DNA from: Rheinheimera hassiensis
Lineage (GTDB): Bacteria; Pseudomonadota; Gammaproteobacteria; Enterobacterales; Alteromonadaceae
Length of the DNA stretch: 64,000 nucleotides
Assembly: GCF_022436675.1 (NCBI RefSeq)
Contig: NZ_JAKUJZ010000005.1
Span: 1 to 64,000, forward strand
Direction: 5' to 3'
Shown here: positions 46,886-55,991 of the stretch, piece by piece
Numbering within the stretch: position 1 is the stretch's first letter
Layout: each line of letters begins with the position of its first letter
Translations under genes and position numbers: made by a program
Notes under the pieces: model-generated
Database searches by the model: none
What the model saw: the letters and a program-made list of their open reading frames with translations, nothing else
What the model was told of the DNA's origin: nothing

Positions 46886-47169
46886 CTACACTTTTTGCCG
46901 GTAACCAAAAAATGTTACGACTAATGCCACCAGCCCGGTAATGCAAAAGGCCGGAATTAACACTACTACGCCGACAATGGCGCTAATGCTGATAGCATCC
47001 GGATAATCAAAACTGCTTACGCAACCACTATTATTGCCCCCGCCAAAACTGAGGCAAAGATCGGCAAAGATAACTGCGCAGCCCAGCCACGTAAGGGCAA
47101 TAAACAGTGTCAGTAACCAGTAAAAGCCGGCCGTTTTCTTTTCTTTCGGATTAATAGGTTTCCCCTCAT
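46886..47169 (-). pseudogene. Small two-TM membrane protein gene with apparent frameshift at a G run
   Basis: On the minus strand a frame ending at TAG (46886-46888) encodes a convincing membrane protein with segments FYWLLTLFIALTWLGCAV and ISAIVGVVVLIPAFCITGL, about 90 residues. It has no usual start codon. An ATG at 47169 is one base out of frame; if the following run GGGG had five G, it would read MRGKPINPKEKK and continue smoothly. It is therefore either a one-base deletion, an ATT start after GAGGGG, or a sequencing error. Confidence 0.6.
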
Positions 47170-47434
47170 GCCTGATGTTGTGTTTACTTAGGTTGTTAAC
47201 TCAGCGCGGCCAACAAGCAACCGGTTATAACAGCCAGATACTGCTGATACCCTGCCTCGTTAAAGGCTTTGGATGCCGGTGAATTTGACCGGGGTAAAAT
47301 AATACTGCCTGTTTTACTGTGCTGGTTTCTGTGCCCGCCAAAGATCGCCGAGCACAGAAATGTGCAACTGCAATGATACAAAGCCGGTTTAGCAGCGTAG
47401 TATTGGCGTTTTATCGCCAAAACAAAAGATTACT

Positions 47435-47962
47435 ATGAAATTTCTGCTTAAGATTACCTTATTATTAGCCAGCAGCGTGCTGATGCAAAGCTGCACCGGG
47501 GTGCCGGATGGCGTTACACCGGTAACACCGTTTGAACTTAACCGCTATTTAGGTGAATGGCATGAAATTGCCAGGCTGGACCACCGCTTTGAGCGCGGTT
47601 TAACTGACGTGACGGCTAACTACAGTTTGCGCGATGATGGTGGTGTTAAAGTGATTAACCGCGGTTTTAATCGCGAGGATAACAAATGGCAACAGGCAGA
47701 GGGCAAGGCGTACTTTGTTGGCGACAGCAATACCGGCGCGCTTAAAGTGTCATTTTTTGGCCCATTTTACGGCGGTTACAATGTGGCTAAACTTAGCGCT
47801 GACTACAGCGTTGTTTTGGTTGTAGGTCCGTCAACAGATTACGCCTGGTTACTGGCGCGTAGCAAAACACCAGACAAGGCCCTGTGCGACGACTACATGG
47901 CATTTGCTGAGCGCCTTGGCATTACTGCCCAACAATGGATTTGGTTACAAAGCTGCGACTAA
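47435..47962 (+). CDS. blc: Outer-membrane lipocalin Blc
   Basis: This 175-residue lipoprotein has lipobox LMQSC (Cys19), lipocalin signature YLGEWHEIARLDHRFERG, then FYGGYNVAKL and YAWLLARSKTP. It is anchored in the outer membrane and binds lipids, as proposed for bacterial Blc in membrane maintenance. A strong hairpin follows the gene. Confidence 0.92.
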   Translation: MKFLLKITLLLASSVLMQSCTGVPDGVTPVTPFELNRYLGEWHEIARLDHRFERGLTDVTANYSLRDDGGVKVINRGFNREDNKWQQAEGKAYFVGDSNTGALKVSFFGPFYGGYNVAKLSADYSVVLVVGPSTDYAWLLARSKTPDKALCDDYMAFAERLGITAQQWIWLQSCD

Positions 47963-47996
47963 AACAACGGCGTTGAGCATCCAGCACGCAGAGATA

Positions 47997-48037
47997 AAAC
48001 AGGCAGAAGCTCATCGTTAATGTGCTTCTGCCTGTTT
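47997..48037. terminator. Bidirectional terminator between blc and the convergent exported-protein gene
   Basis: Perfect 14-bp stem AAACAGGCAGAAGC/GCTTCTGCCTGTTT with a 13-base loop. Runs of A and T at the stem ends serve both strands. It sits between the blc stop and the stop at 48041. Confidence 0.8.
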
Positions 48038-48040
48038 GGC

Positions 48041-48406
48041 TTAACTGAATAATTTTTTTAATGCTACAGCACGCTCTTCATCAGGCATAGCTGATAGCTT
48101 TTCAATAAGACTTTTCGGCAAACGAATTACCGAGCCACGCTGCAGACGCTTAAGCTGCTGTTCTACATCAGCCATGTTGTTACTGGTAACAAGCACCTCT
48201 GCCGTATTGCGTAACTGCTTGCATTCAGCGTGCTCCGGGGTAAAGCCCAGTTTACGGCTGTAAGCCTCTAACGTGGCTTCGTGGGCATTTTGCGCCGCCA
48301 ACTGACAGTATTCTACGTTAGAATATACATAAGTTTGTGTACTGGCTTCACTTGTAACACTCAGCAATGATAACGCAGTCAACAGGGTTGCAGTAACTAA
48401 CTTCAT
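48041..48406 (-). CDS. Small exported protein of unknown function
   Basis: This 121-residue protein starts at an ATG (48406) preceded by GAGGT. Signal peptide to about TSEA. The mature part has two cysteines (NVEYCQLAA, HAECKQLR) that could form a disulfide, and a helical, charged C terminus (LPKSLIEKLSAMPDEERA). I do not recognise the family. Confidence 0.7.
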   Translation of the reverse strand: MKLVTATLLTALSLLSVTSEASTQTYVYSNVEYCQLAAQNAHEATLEAYSRKLGFTPEHAECKQLRNTAEVLVTSNNMADVEQQLKRLQRGSVIRLPKSLIEKLSAMPDEERAVALKKLFS

Positions 48407-48635
48407 TTTTAACCTCGGGTATGTGTAGTGCTTAATTGCTGCGCAGTTTACCGGGCAATAATGACAGTTCAGTGTAAGAAGCACGAGATTAAACAGTACA
48501 CTTGCATTAGTTTAACTAATGCATCAATCACTGAGGCCACACTGTAACCTTGTTACAACTCAGATCTGTCGATTGCATTACATCTCTACCCTGTTTAAAG
48601 TAATTCCCATTCAGCCAGTTAGAGCCACCTAAACC

Positions 48636-49673
48636 ATGAGCACACTCCCCCCTGCCGATAATGCCGTGATTTCTGAAGTGGCACCCGACACCTTCGTTGA
48701 CAGCAGCGGCAAGCAACTGACTGATCGCCAGGTGCGGGGGGTGGTTACGCCACATGTATTTGCAGTCGCACCAGAGTTAATTGGCCAGCCATTGGCCAGG
48801 CCCGCTCGCCGTGGTGTGGCGATACTGATTGACGGTTTTTTTATTGCAACCCTTACCTCCGGCAGCCTGATTTTTCTGTTGCCTATGCTGGCTTATCTGG
48901 CGTGGTCGCGCTGGCAGACAGGCAAAACCGGCCAGGTGGCTATTCTGGCCTGTACGGCACTGGTGCTGTTTACCAGTAATAACTGGACAGCATCGCTGCC
49001 CTCAGACACCGCTATTAAACGTATTACAGACAGCACAGCCGTATCGGCGAATGCCCTGCGCTTAAGCCAGGCTGACTGCGATGCAAGCTGTGCACAAGCA
49101 CAGCTACAGGCGGTGATACAGCAACTGCAAAAAACCCAACTGAGCATTACAGAGCGGGAAGAAATGCTCAGCGATTTGCTGGATATCAGCCAGCTGTCTG
49201 CCAGCGAAAAAGCCTCTGTGATGACAGAAGCGATTACCAGCCTCAAAGTTGGCGCGACTGTGGAACAAATGAGCGCGACAGTACAAGGCAGCACCAGCCC
49301 GCCCGAGCCGGCACCTTCGCTTACCGGCGCTTCGCTTTGGCAAAGACTGCAGGAATCGGATCACAGTGTACTGAAATGGGTGCAAGGTATTTTAGCTGAT
49401 TTAGGTATCGGTTTTGGCTGGGCTATCGGCTATTTTACGCTGTTTATCGCCTGGAATAATGGCCAGACTATTGGCAAAAAGTTATGCGGTATTCGCGTAG
49501 TGCAACTGGACAACAATCCCATCTCCCTGTGGGGCGCCTTTGGCCGCCAGGGCGGTTATAGCGCTGGCTTTGCCACCGGCTTACTGGGCTTTTTACAAAT
49601 CTACTGGGACCCAAACCGCCAGGCCATTCAGGACAAACTGGCTGATACCCTGGTACTGCGGATAAAAAGCTAA
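48636..49673 (+). CDS. RDD-family membrane protein
   Basis: This 345-residue protein has a soluble N terminus (about 1-55), then RRGVAILIDGFFI, which holds the RDD-type Arg and Asp in the first TM pair, a long insert of about 150 residues between helices 2 and 3 rich in Q and S, and a C-terminal pair with NGQTIGKKLCGIRVV and LSLWGAFGRQ-like residues. RDD proteins are membrane proteins of mostly unknown function, some linked to ion transport. The large insert is unusual. Confidence 0.82.
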   Translation: MSTLPPADNAVISEVAPDTFVDSSGKQLTDRQVRGVVTPHVFAVAPELIGQPLARPARRGVAILIDGFFIATLTSGSLIFLLPMLAYLAWSRWQTGKTGQVAILACTALVLFTSNNWTASLPSDTAIKRITDSTAVSANALRLSQADCDASCAQAQLQAVIQQLQKTQLSITEREEMLSDLLDISQLSASEKASVMTEAITSLKVGATVEQMSATVQGSTSPPEPAPSLTGASLWQRLQESDHSVLKWVQGILADLGIGFGWAIGYFTLFIAWNNGQTIGKKLCGIRVVQLDNNPISLWGAFGRQGGYSAGFATGLLGFLQIYWDPNRQAIQDKLADTLVLRIKS

Positions 49674-49770
49674 ACCGGGCGGTGCTTTAATGCCCACTCA
49701 AAAGGTAAACTTATAACAAAAATCGGCAATATTGAAAAAACACCGAACTTTATACTGTAAAAATACACAT

Positions 49771-49794
49771 AAACCATGTGAATTATGGTTTTTT
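49771..49794 (+). terminator. Weak terminator after the RDD gene
   Basis: 7-bp stem AAACCAT/ATGGTTT (49771-49791) with a seven-base loop, running into a T tract. It lies about 100 bases after the RDD stop and 114 bases before putA. The rest of the 234-base gap shows no gene and should hold the putA promoter. Confidence 0.45.
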
Positions 49795-49907
49795 AGCCAA
49801 AATACACTAGCCTATTTTGCCATATTTTCATTAGTATGCGCATAGTAGATTAATGTTAACCGGGCGTTGCCAGCACTATTGCGCAGCGCCAAGCTATAGG
49901 CTGATTT

Positions 49908-52900
49908 ATGTTATTTGATGCAGATTTAACCACCGCTTGCCCGCTGCGACAAAAGATCCGTAATTATTACCGCATCGACGAAAATACTGTTATTGACCAT
50001 TTATTACCACTGGCTGAAGTGGGCGTTAAGGCCCGCAGCCGTGCCTGGGAACGTGCCAGGCAAATTGTACTTACAATCCGCAAAGAGCAAGATGGTCAAG
50101 GTGGTATTGATGCATTATTAAATGAATTCTCCCTGTCGAGTGAAGAAGGTGTAGTGCTGATGTGTCTGGCTGAAGCATTACTGCGGGTGCCGGATAAAAG
50201 CACCCAGGAAGCGCTGATCCGCGACAAACTGGCCAAAGGCGACTGGAGCGCGCATTTGGGCAGCAGCGACTCGTTGTTTGTTAATGCGTCGTCATGGGGC
50301 TTGTTAGTTACCGGTAAAATGGTGAACTACTCGGACCAAAACAAAGCGCATCAGTTTGGTATTCTGAAAAAAACCCTTGGTCGCCTGGGGGAGCCGGTGA
50401 TCCGCAAATCGGTTAACTTTGCCATGAAAATTATGGGCAAACAGTTTGTGATGGGGCGCGATATTGATGAAGCAATAGAGCGTGCGGCAGACACCGAGAA
50501 AAAAGGTTATGTGTATTCTTACGATATGCTGGGCGAAGGTGCCCGCACTATGGCCGATGCCGAGCGTTACTATCAAAGCTATTTAACCGCCATTCATGCT
50601 ATTGGCAAAGCCGCGAACGGCCGCGGCCCGATTAAAAGCCCCGGTATTTCCGTTAAGCTGTCGGCTATCCATCCGCGATACGAGTTTAGCCACCGCGAGC
50701 GGGTTATGGCCGAATTACTACCTAAACTCAAAGCTCTGGTGCTGTTAGCCAAAAGCTACGATATCGGCTTTACAGTGGATGCCGAAGAAGCCGACCGCTT
50801 AGATATTTCGCTGGATATTATTGAAGACGTGTTCAGCGATGAAGACCTTGGCGATTGGACAGGCTTTGGCCTGGCAGTACAGGCATATCAGAAACGGGCC
50901 ATTTTTGTGATTGAATGGCTGGCTGAGTTAGCCCGTAAAGTTAACCGCAAAATGATGGTGCGGCTGGTAAAAGGTGCTTACTGGGATACTGAAATTAAAA
51001 CCACCCAGCAAGATGGGCTGGAGCACTTTCCGGTATTTACCCGCAAGGCCTCTACCGACGTATCTTACAAAGCCTGTGCGATTAAATTGCTTGAAGCGCG
51101 CGATGTGTTGTATCCGCAATTTGCCACCCACAATGCTTACACCGCCGCCACCATTTTAGAGGTAGCCAAAGGCAACAACACAGGCTTTGAGTTTCAGCGC
51201 TTGCACGGCATGGGCGAATCATTATTTGACCAGATCGTTACTGCAGAGAAAATTCAGTGCCGGGTGTATGCCCCGGTTGGCGAGCATGAAAACCTGCTGG
51301 CTTACTTAGTACGGCGTTTGCTGGAAAACGGCGCTAATTCGTCTTTTGTTAACGCTATTGTTGATACCACCCAGCCGGTGGAGGCATTGCTGCCCGATCC
51401 GGTAGAAACCCTGCAGGGCCTGCGCAACAAATACAACGGCCAGATTAAAATGCCGCTGGATTTATACGGCGCCGAACGGGCTAACTCGCGCGGGCTGGAT
51501 TTAACTGATGTTAATGCCCTGATGCCGTTTAAAGCAAATTTAGACAGATGGTTTAATGAGCACAGAATAACTGCCGACACGTTGCCAACAGGTGTGTCAG
51601 CGGTGATAAACCCTGCCAACCACCGGGAAATAATAGGCCATATTAGCCTGCACAGTACTGAGCAAATGCAGCAGTTGCTAACCAACGCCGATAAGGCATT
51701 TAGCAGTTGGTCACAAGTCCCTATTACACAGCGGGCCAACTTACTGCGCCGGATAGCCGACATTTTAGAGCGGCATAACGACGAGCTGGTGGCAATCTGT
51801 ATTAAAGAAGCCGGTAAAGTGGCGCAGGATGGTATCGACGAAGTGCGTGAAGCGGTCGACTTTTGCCGCTATTACGCCGCACGGGCAGAAGAGCTGGCCA
51901 AAGATGAACGCTTTGAACCACGCGGGGTAATTTTATGTATCAGCCCGTGGAACTTCCCGCTGGCAATTTTCCTGGGCCAGGTAGCCGCCGCTATTGTTAC
52001 CGGTAATACCGTTATCGCCAAACCTGCCGAACAAACCAGTCTGATTGCGCTGCGTACCATTGAGCTGATGCACACCGTGGGCTTGCCTGAGCATGTGGTA
52101 CAAGCTGTGCTTGCCCGCGGCAGTGATGTAGGTAAAACCATAGTGCCGGACAGCCGTATTCAGGCGGTGATGTTTACCGGTTCTACCGATACCGGCAACC
52201 TTATTGCACAAACGCTGGCCGGGCGCAGTGATATTCAGGTGCCACTGATAGCCGAAACCGGTGGCCAGAACTGTATGATTGTCGACTCGACAGCGCTGCC
52301 GGAACAGGTGGTTGACGATGTGATCAGCTCGGGCTTTCAAAGTGCCGGCCAGCGCTGCTCGGCACTGCGGGTGCTGTTTATTCAGGAGGATGTAGCTGAC
52401 AACATTATTACCATGCTAAAAGGCGCTTTAAAAGAGCTGCATGTGGGCGATCCGGCACTGCTTAGCACCGATATTGGCCCGGTTATCGATGCAAGAGCAC
52501 TGAAAAACCTGCAGCAGCACGTTGAGTATCTGCAGGATAAAGCCACACTGCACTACCAGTGCGATATTCCGGATAACGACAGCAACGGAGCTTACTTCTT
52601 TGCGCCGCGCTTATATGAAATTAAAGATTTGTCTGTGTTAAAGCGCGAAGTATTTGGCCCTTGCGTGCATATTGTGCGCTTTAAAGCGAAAGATCTGGAT
52701 AAAGTTATTGATCAGATCAACGGTACCGGTTTTGGCCTGACCATGGGTATTCATTCACGGATTGAAGAACGCTGCGATTATCTGGCCAAAATGTCACGCG
52801 CGGGCAATGTGTATGTTAACCGCAATATGATTGGTGCCATTGTCGGCTCTCAGCCCTTTGGCGGCCGAGGCTTGTCAGGCACCGGCCCCAAAGCAGGCGG

Positions 52901-53711
52901 CCCGAACTACTTGGTACGGCTGGTAAAAGAAAAAGCTTCGCCGGACAATATACAAATGACGAACCTGTCACCCGACGAGCTGGACTTACACCACGCGCCC
53001 GACGCTGAAGCGCAGGTGCAGCAGCTGATGGAAAACTCGCTGCGCGATGAAAAAATCTGGCGTTCAACACCATTAAATGATCGCATTTCCGCAGTACGGC
53101 AATTATTGGCCAAAATAGCCACCGTTGACATTATTGACGAGCTGGCTGACGATTTAGGCTCTACTCTGGCCGATGCCCGGGCGCAGCTAAACCGGCTGGA
53201 AAAACATATGCGCAAAGCCATAGAATTGCCGGGGCCTACCGGTGAATCGAATACGCTGCGCTATGAACCACGTGGCTGTGTGGTGTGTTATGCCGATAAG
53301 AGCACCTCGTTTAACTTCTGGACCCTGTCTATTATTACCGCGCTGGCTGCGGGCAATACTGTCATTACGGTAGCGTCCGAGCTGTTTTATGAAGAAGCCC
53401 AGACGTTCAGAGAAAAGTTTATCGCTACAGGTGTTGCTAAAGGCGTGTTTCAGGTGGCGAAATCCAACCAGTTGCAGGCTATTCTGGCTCATCCGCATTT
53501 AGCCGGAGCCGTTGTTGCTGCGCGCTCGTCGCGTTTGGGGTATTTCAGCCAGCAGTTGGCCAAGCGCGAGGGCGCTATTTTGCCGGTGATCAGCGCCGAG
53601 TATTACGACACCCTGATTAAACGGCTGATAACGGAAAAAACCATCAGTATTGATACCACCGCCTCGGGCGGTAACACCTCGCTAATGACTATGGTGGAAG
53701 ACGACGAGTAA
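49908..53711 (+). CDS. putA: Bifunctional proline dehydrogenase / L-glutamate-gamma-semialdehyde dehydrogenase
   Basis: Oxidises proline to glutamate in two channelled steps. This 1267-residue protein has an alpha domain (about 80-180), an FAD-binding PRODH barrel (about 190-500, with VKGAYWD and ENLLAYLVRRLLENGANSSF) and an ALDH domain (about 560-1010, with CISPWNFPLAI, catalytic Glu in IAETGGQN and Cys in SAGQRCSALR). A C-terminal ALDH-like domain follows, ending ASGGNTSLMTMVE. The N-terminal ribbon-helix-helix of E. coli PutA is absent, so it should not bind DNA. Confidence 0.95.
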   Translation: MLFDADLTTACPLRQKIRNYYRIDENTVIDHLLPLAEVGVKARSRAWERARQIVLTIRKEQDGQGGIDALLNEFSLSSEEGVVLMCLAEALLRVPDKSTQEALIRDKLAKGDWSAHLGSSDSLFVNASSWGLLVTGKMVNYSDQNKAHQFGILKKTLGRLGEPVIRKSVNFAMKIMGKQFVMGRDIDEAIERAADTEKKGYVYSYDMLGEGARTMADAERYYQSYLTAIHAIGKAANGRGPIKSPGISVKLSAIHPRYEFSHRERVMAELLPKLKALVLLAKSYDIGFTVDAEEADRLDISLDIIEDVFSDEDLGDWTGFGLAVQAYQKRAIFVIEWLAELARKVNRKMMVRLVKGAYWDTEIKTTQQDGLEHFPVFTRKASTDVSYKACAIKLLEARDVLYPQFATHNAYTAATILEVAKGNNTGFEFQRLHGMGESLFDQIVTAEKIQCRVYAPVGEHENLLAYLVRRLLENGANSSFVNAIVDTTQPVEALLPDPVETLQGLRNKYNGQIKMPLDLYGAERANSRGLDLTDVNALMPFKANLDRWFNEHRITADTLPTGVSAVINPANHREIIGHISLHSTEQMQQLLTNADKAFSSWSQVPITQRANLLRRIADILERHNDELVAICIKEAGKVAQDGIDEVREAVDFCRYYAARAEELAKDERFEPRGVILCISPWNFPLAIFLGQVAAAIVTGNTVIAKPAEQTSLIALRTIELMHTVGLPEHVVQAVLARGSDVGKTIVPDSRIQAVMFTGSTDTGNLIAQTLAGRSDIQVPLIAETGGQNCMIVDSTALPEQVVDDVISSGFQSAGQRCSALRVLFIQEDVADNIITMLKGALKELHVGDPALLSTDIGPVIDARALKNLQQHVEYLQDKATLHYQCDIPDNDSNGAYFFAPRLYEIKDLSVLKREVFGPCVHIVRFKAKDLDKVIDQINGTGFGLTMGIHSRIEERCDYLAKMSRAGNVYVNRNMIGAIVGSQPFGGRGLSGTGPKAGGPNYLVRLVKEKASPDNIQMTNLSPDELDLHHAPDAEAQVQQLMENSLRDEKIWRSTPLNDRISAVRQLLAKIATVDIIDELADDLGSTLADARAQLNRLEKHMRKAIELPGPTGESNTLRYEPRGCVVCYADKSTSFNFWTLSIITALAAGNTVITVASELFYEEAQTFREKFIATGVAKGVFQVAKSNQLQAILAHPHLAGAVVAARSSRLGYFSQQLAKREGAILPVISAEYYDTLIKRLITEKTISIDTTASGGNTSLMTMVEDDE

Positions 53712-53727
53712 CACGCTGGCCGACGTA

Positions 53728-53754
53728 AAGCCACCCTTGCCGGGTGGCTTTTTT
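53728..53754 (+). terminator. Terminator of putA
   Basis: 9-bp stem AAGCCACCC/GGGTGGCTT (53728-53750) with loop TTGCC and a following T run. It lies 16 bases after the putA stop. Confidence 0.9.
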
Positions 53755-53772
53755 GTCCTTTGCTGCCTGGCG

Positions 53773-55818
53773 TTATTTCAGTACCTGCAACAAATTACTG
53801 TGCTGATCTGTCCAGCTGACAGTAGGTTGCGCCGGAGTAAGCCAACGGCTTAAAGCCTGCTGCAATTGCGGCTGTTGCATAAAACGCTGGTTATTCGTCA
53901 GCAATACCCAGTGTGCCGCAGGGTTAGTACCTTTTGCCGGCGTAGCAATAAAATATGCCTGCAGGCCAAGGCTGGCGGCCTGATTACGCAATAAACCGGT
54001 TAAATCCAGGTAGTTATTTGACACATGTACTGCCAGCACACCATCACTGTGTAAATGCTGCCAATACAAGTGCATGGCTTCAAGCGTAAGTAAATGCTGC
54101 GGAATGCTGTCGCTGCTAAATGCATCCAGCACCAGCACATCAAACTGTTGGCTGCCGGCTGCCAGCTGCGCCTGCAGCATTAATCTGGCATCCCCCTGTA
54201 CAATTTCAACATTTGCCGCGCTGTCGCTGAGGTAACTGAAATACTCCGTTGCCACTTTAATGACGGCTGGGTTCAGCTCGTAAAACAGCATGGTATCGTC
54301 TGGCTTACCGTAAACCGCCAACGCCCCGGCGCCTAACCCGACCAAACCGAATTTACGTTGTTGCAGTTGCTGCACATTGCGTGATGGTGCTGCCGGTAAA
54401 AAATACTCTAATGCCAACGCTGCCCCGGTGCCGGCGCGATAATAACTTTGCGCCTCAAGCGACAAAGGTGCAGCCAAATATTGCGCACCATGGCTGGTGG
54501 TGCCGTCAATTAAACGCCGCTGCATATTGCCGTTCAGGCTGATATCGCGCACGATAAGACTACCGTAGAAATTACGTTCGGCATAAACGTTGTGCCGGCC
54601 GGGTTGCCACTCCAGCGCCAGCACACTTAGCGTAAACAACACGGCGCCAGCTAACCACACTGCCTGCTGCCAGGGCGGTGTGCCCGGTGTGCGTGGCCAC
54701 AGCAGCAAGTAAATAGCCAGCAGTACCAGTAAAAACTCCCACTGCTGTGTAAACAACAACGGTGCCAGCAAATTAACTGCCAGGCTACCCAGGGCTCCGC
54801 CAGCGGCCAGTAATAAATAATAACCGGTTAGGCCACGCGGCTGGGGTTTTAACCGCGCCAGCTCGCCGTGGCACAACATGCAGCCACTGAACAGCAGCAA
54901 CAGATACAGCAGCAACTGCGAGATCAGATCAAACTGGCGGCCCAGATAGAACAGCAACAGGCCAAACACCATACTCAGACAAAACAGATAGCGCCACAGC
55001 CCCCGCTGATACCAATGCGGTTTATTAAACACCAGGATATAGCTAAGCAAATACAAGCACAGCGGCACCACCCACAAAAACGGAATGGGCGGCACGTTCT
55101 GAGTAAGTTGCTGCGTTACCGCCAGTAATAACACCACGCCGCTGGCCGACAACAACAACCAACGGAAAGCAGCCGGTTGACGCAGCCGGGCGGCACCGGC
55201 ACGGTACGACGGCGGTAACGCCGCCAGGTGTTGCCACATCAACGCCAGGCAGCACACGGCAAACACCACAAAGCCAGACAACCAGTACAGGCGTTGTTCC
55301 GACAGCAATAAGCCAGGTTCCAGCAAAAACGGATATGCCAGCAAACCACCTAAAGAGCCGATATTCGACAAAGCATATAAGCGGTAAGGCGACACTGTAG
55401 TATAGCGGCCGGCAAACCAATGCTGCAGTAAAGGCCCGGTGGCCGACAGCAAAAAATAGGGCAAACCTGTGGTAAACAACAGGAACAGCAACACAGCCGC
55501 CAACGGCGGCAGCGCACTGAATGCCGTGGCATCTGAGCGGTACAGTAGCGGCAAACTCAACAGGCCCAGCAATAATAACAGGCTGTGCAACGAACGCTGC
55601 GCCAGTGGCGACAGAAAACGACACAGAGCATGGGCGTAGGCATAACCGGCGAGCAGCATGGCCTGAAAAAACAGCATACAGGCAGTCCACACTGCGGCAC
55701 CACCACCCAAATAAGGTAGTAGCTGTTTGGCCAGCATCGGCTGAATTAAAAACAGTAAGGCAGCGCTTAAAAATATCGTCAGGGCAAACAAGGCCACAAC
55801 AAGCTCCGGAAAAATCAA
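53773..55818 (-). CDS. Fused membrane transporter-like / spermidine synthase-like protein
   Basis: In this 681-residue protein the first 430 or so residues contain about 12 hydrophobic helices like an MFS carrier. The C-terminal part (about 470-660) is a spermidine-synthase-like methyltransferase fold with GLVGLGAGALAVYGK, FYELNPAVI, VQGDARLML and VLDAFSSDSIP. Such fusions are common but untested, and putrescine aminopropyl transfer should not be assumed. Convergent with putA. Confidence 0.85.
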   Translation of the reverse strand: MIFPELVVALFALTIFLSAALLFLIQPMLAKQLLPYLGGGAAVWTACMLFFQAMLLAGYAYAHALCRFLSPLAQRSLHSLLLLLGLLSLPLLYRSDATAFSALPPLAAVLLFLLFTTGLPYFLLSATGPLLQHWFAGRYTTVSPYRLYALSNIGSLGGLLAYPFLLEPGLLLSEQRLYWLSGFVVFAVCCLALMWQHLAALPPSYRAGAARLRQPAAFRWLLLSASGVVLLLAVTQQLTQNVPPIPFLWVVPLCLYLLSYILVFNKPHWYQRGLWRYLFCLSMVFGLLLFYLGRQFDLISQLLLYLLLLFSGCMLCHGELARLKPQPRGLTGYYLLLAAGGALGSLAVNLLAPLLFTQQWEFLLVLLAIYLLLWPRTPGTPPWQQAVWLAGAVLFTLSVLALEWQPGRHNVYAERNFYGSLIVRDISLNGNMQRRLIDGTTSHGAQYLAAPLSLEAQSYYRAGTGAALALEYFLPAAPSRNVQQLQQRKFGLVGLGAGALAVYGKPDDTMLFYELNPAVIKVATEYFSYLSDSAANVEIVQGDARLMLQAQLAAGSQQFDVLVLDAFSSDSIPQHLLTLEAMHLYWQHLHSDGVLAVHVSNNYLDLTGLLRNQAASLGLQAYFIATPAKGTNPAAHWVLLTNNQRFMQQPQLQQALSRWLTPAQPTVSWTDQHSNLLQVLK

Positions 55819-55991
55819 CGACAGAAAAATGCGCCAAGCCTATACAATGAGCGCTCTGCAGGCAAGTAACAGCAGTAAATACCTGTTTGTGATGCTAACA
55901 GTGTTGCGGTAGACTCCGTTTTTTTATCGACATAGTGCAGCATAACGCGCCTTAAATTTTAATCTGAGCTGCACTTAAGGGACACTAAAGC

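Noticed and set aside
47196-47420. 74-codon open frame on the minus strand before blc
   Set aside because: No ribosome site and irregular composition; it covers the likely blc promoter. A remnant cannot be fully excluded.
55043-55837. 264-codon open frame overlapping the fused transporter/spermidine-synthase-like gene
   Set aside because: Same strand, shifted frame, Val/Cys-rich shadow of the real gene, whose methyltransferase motifs are in the other frame.
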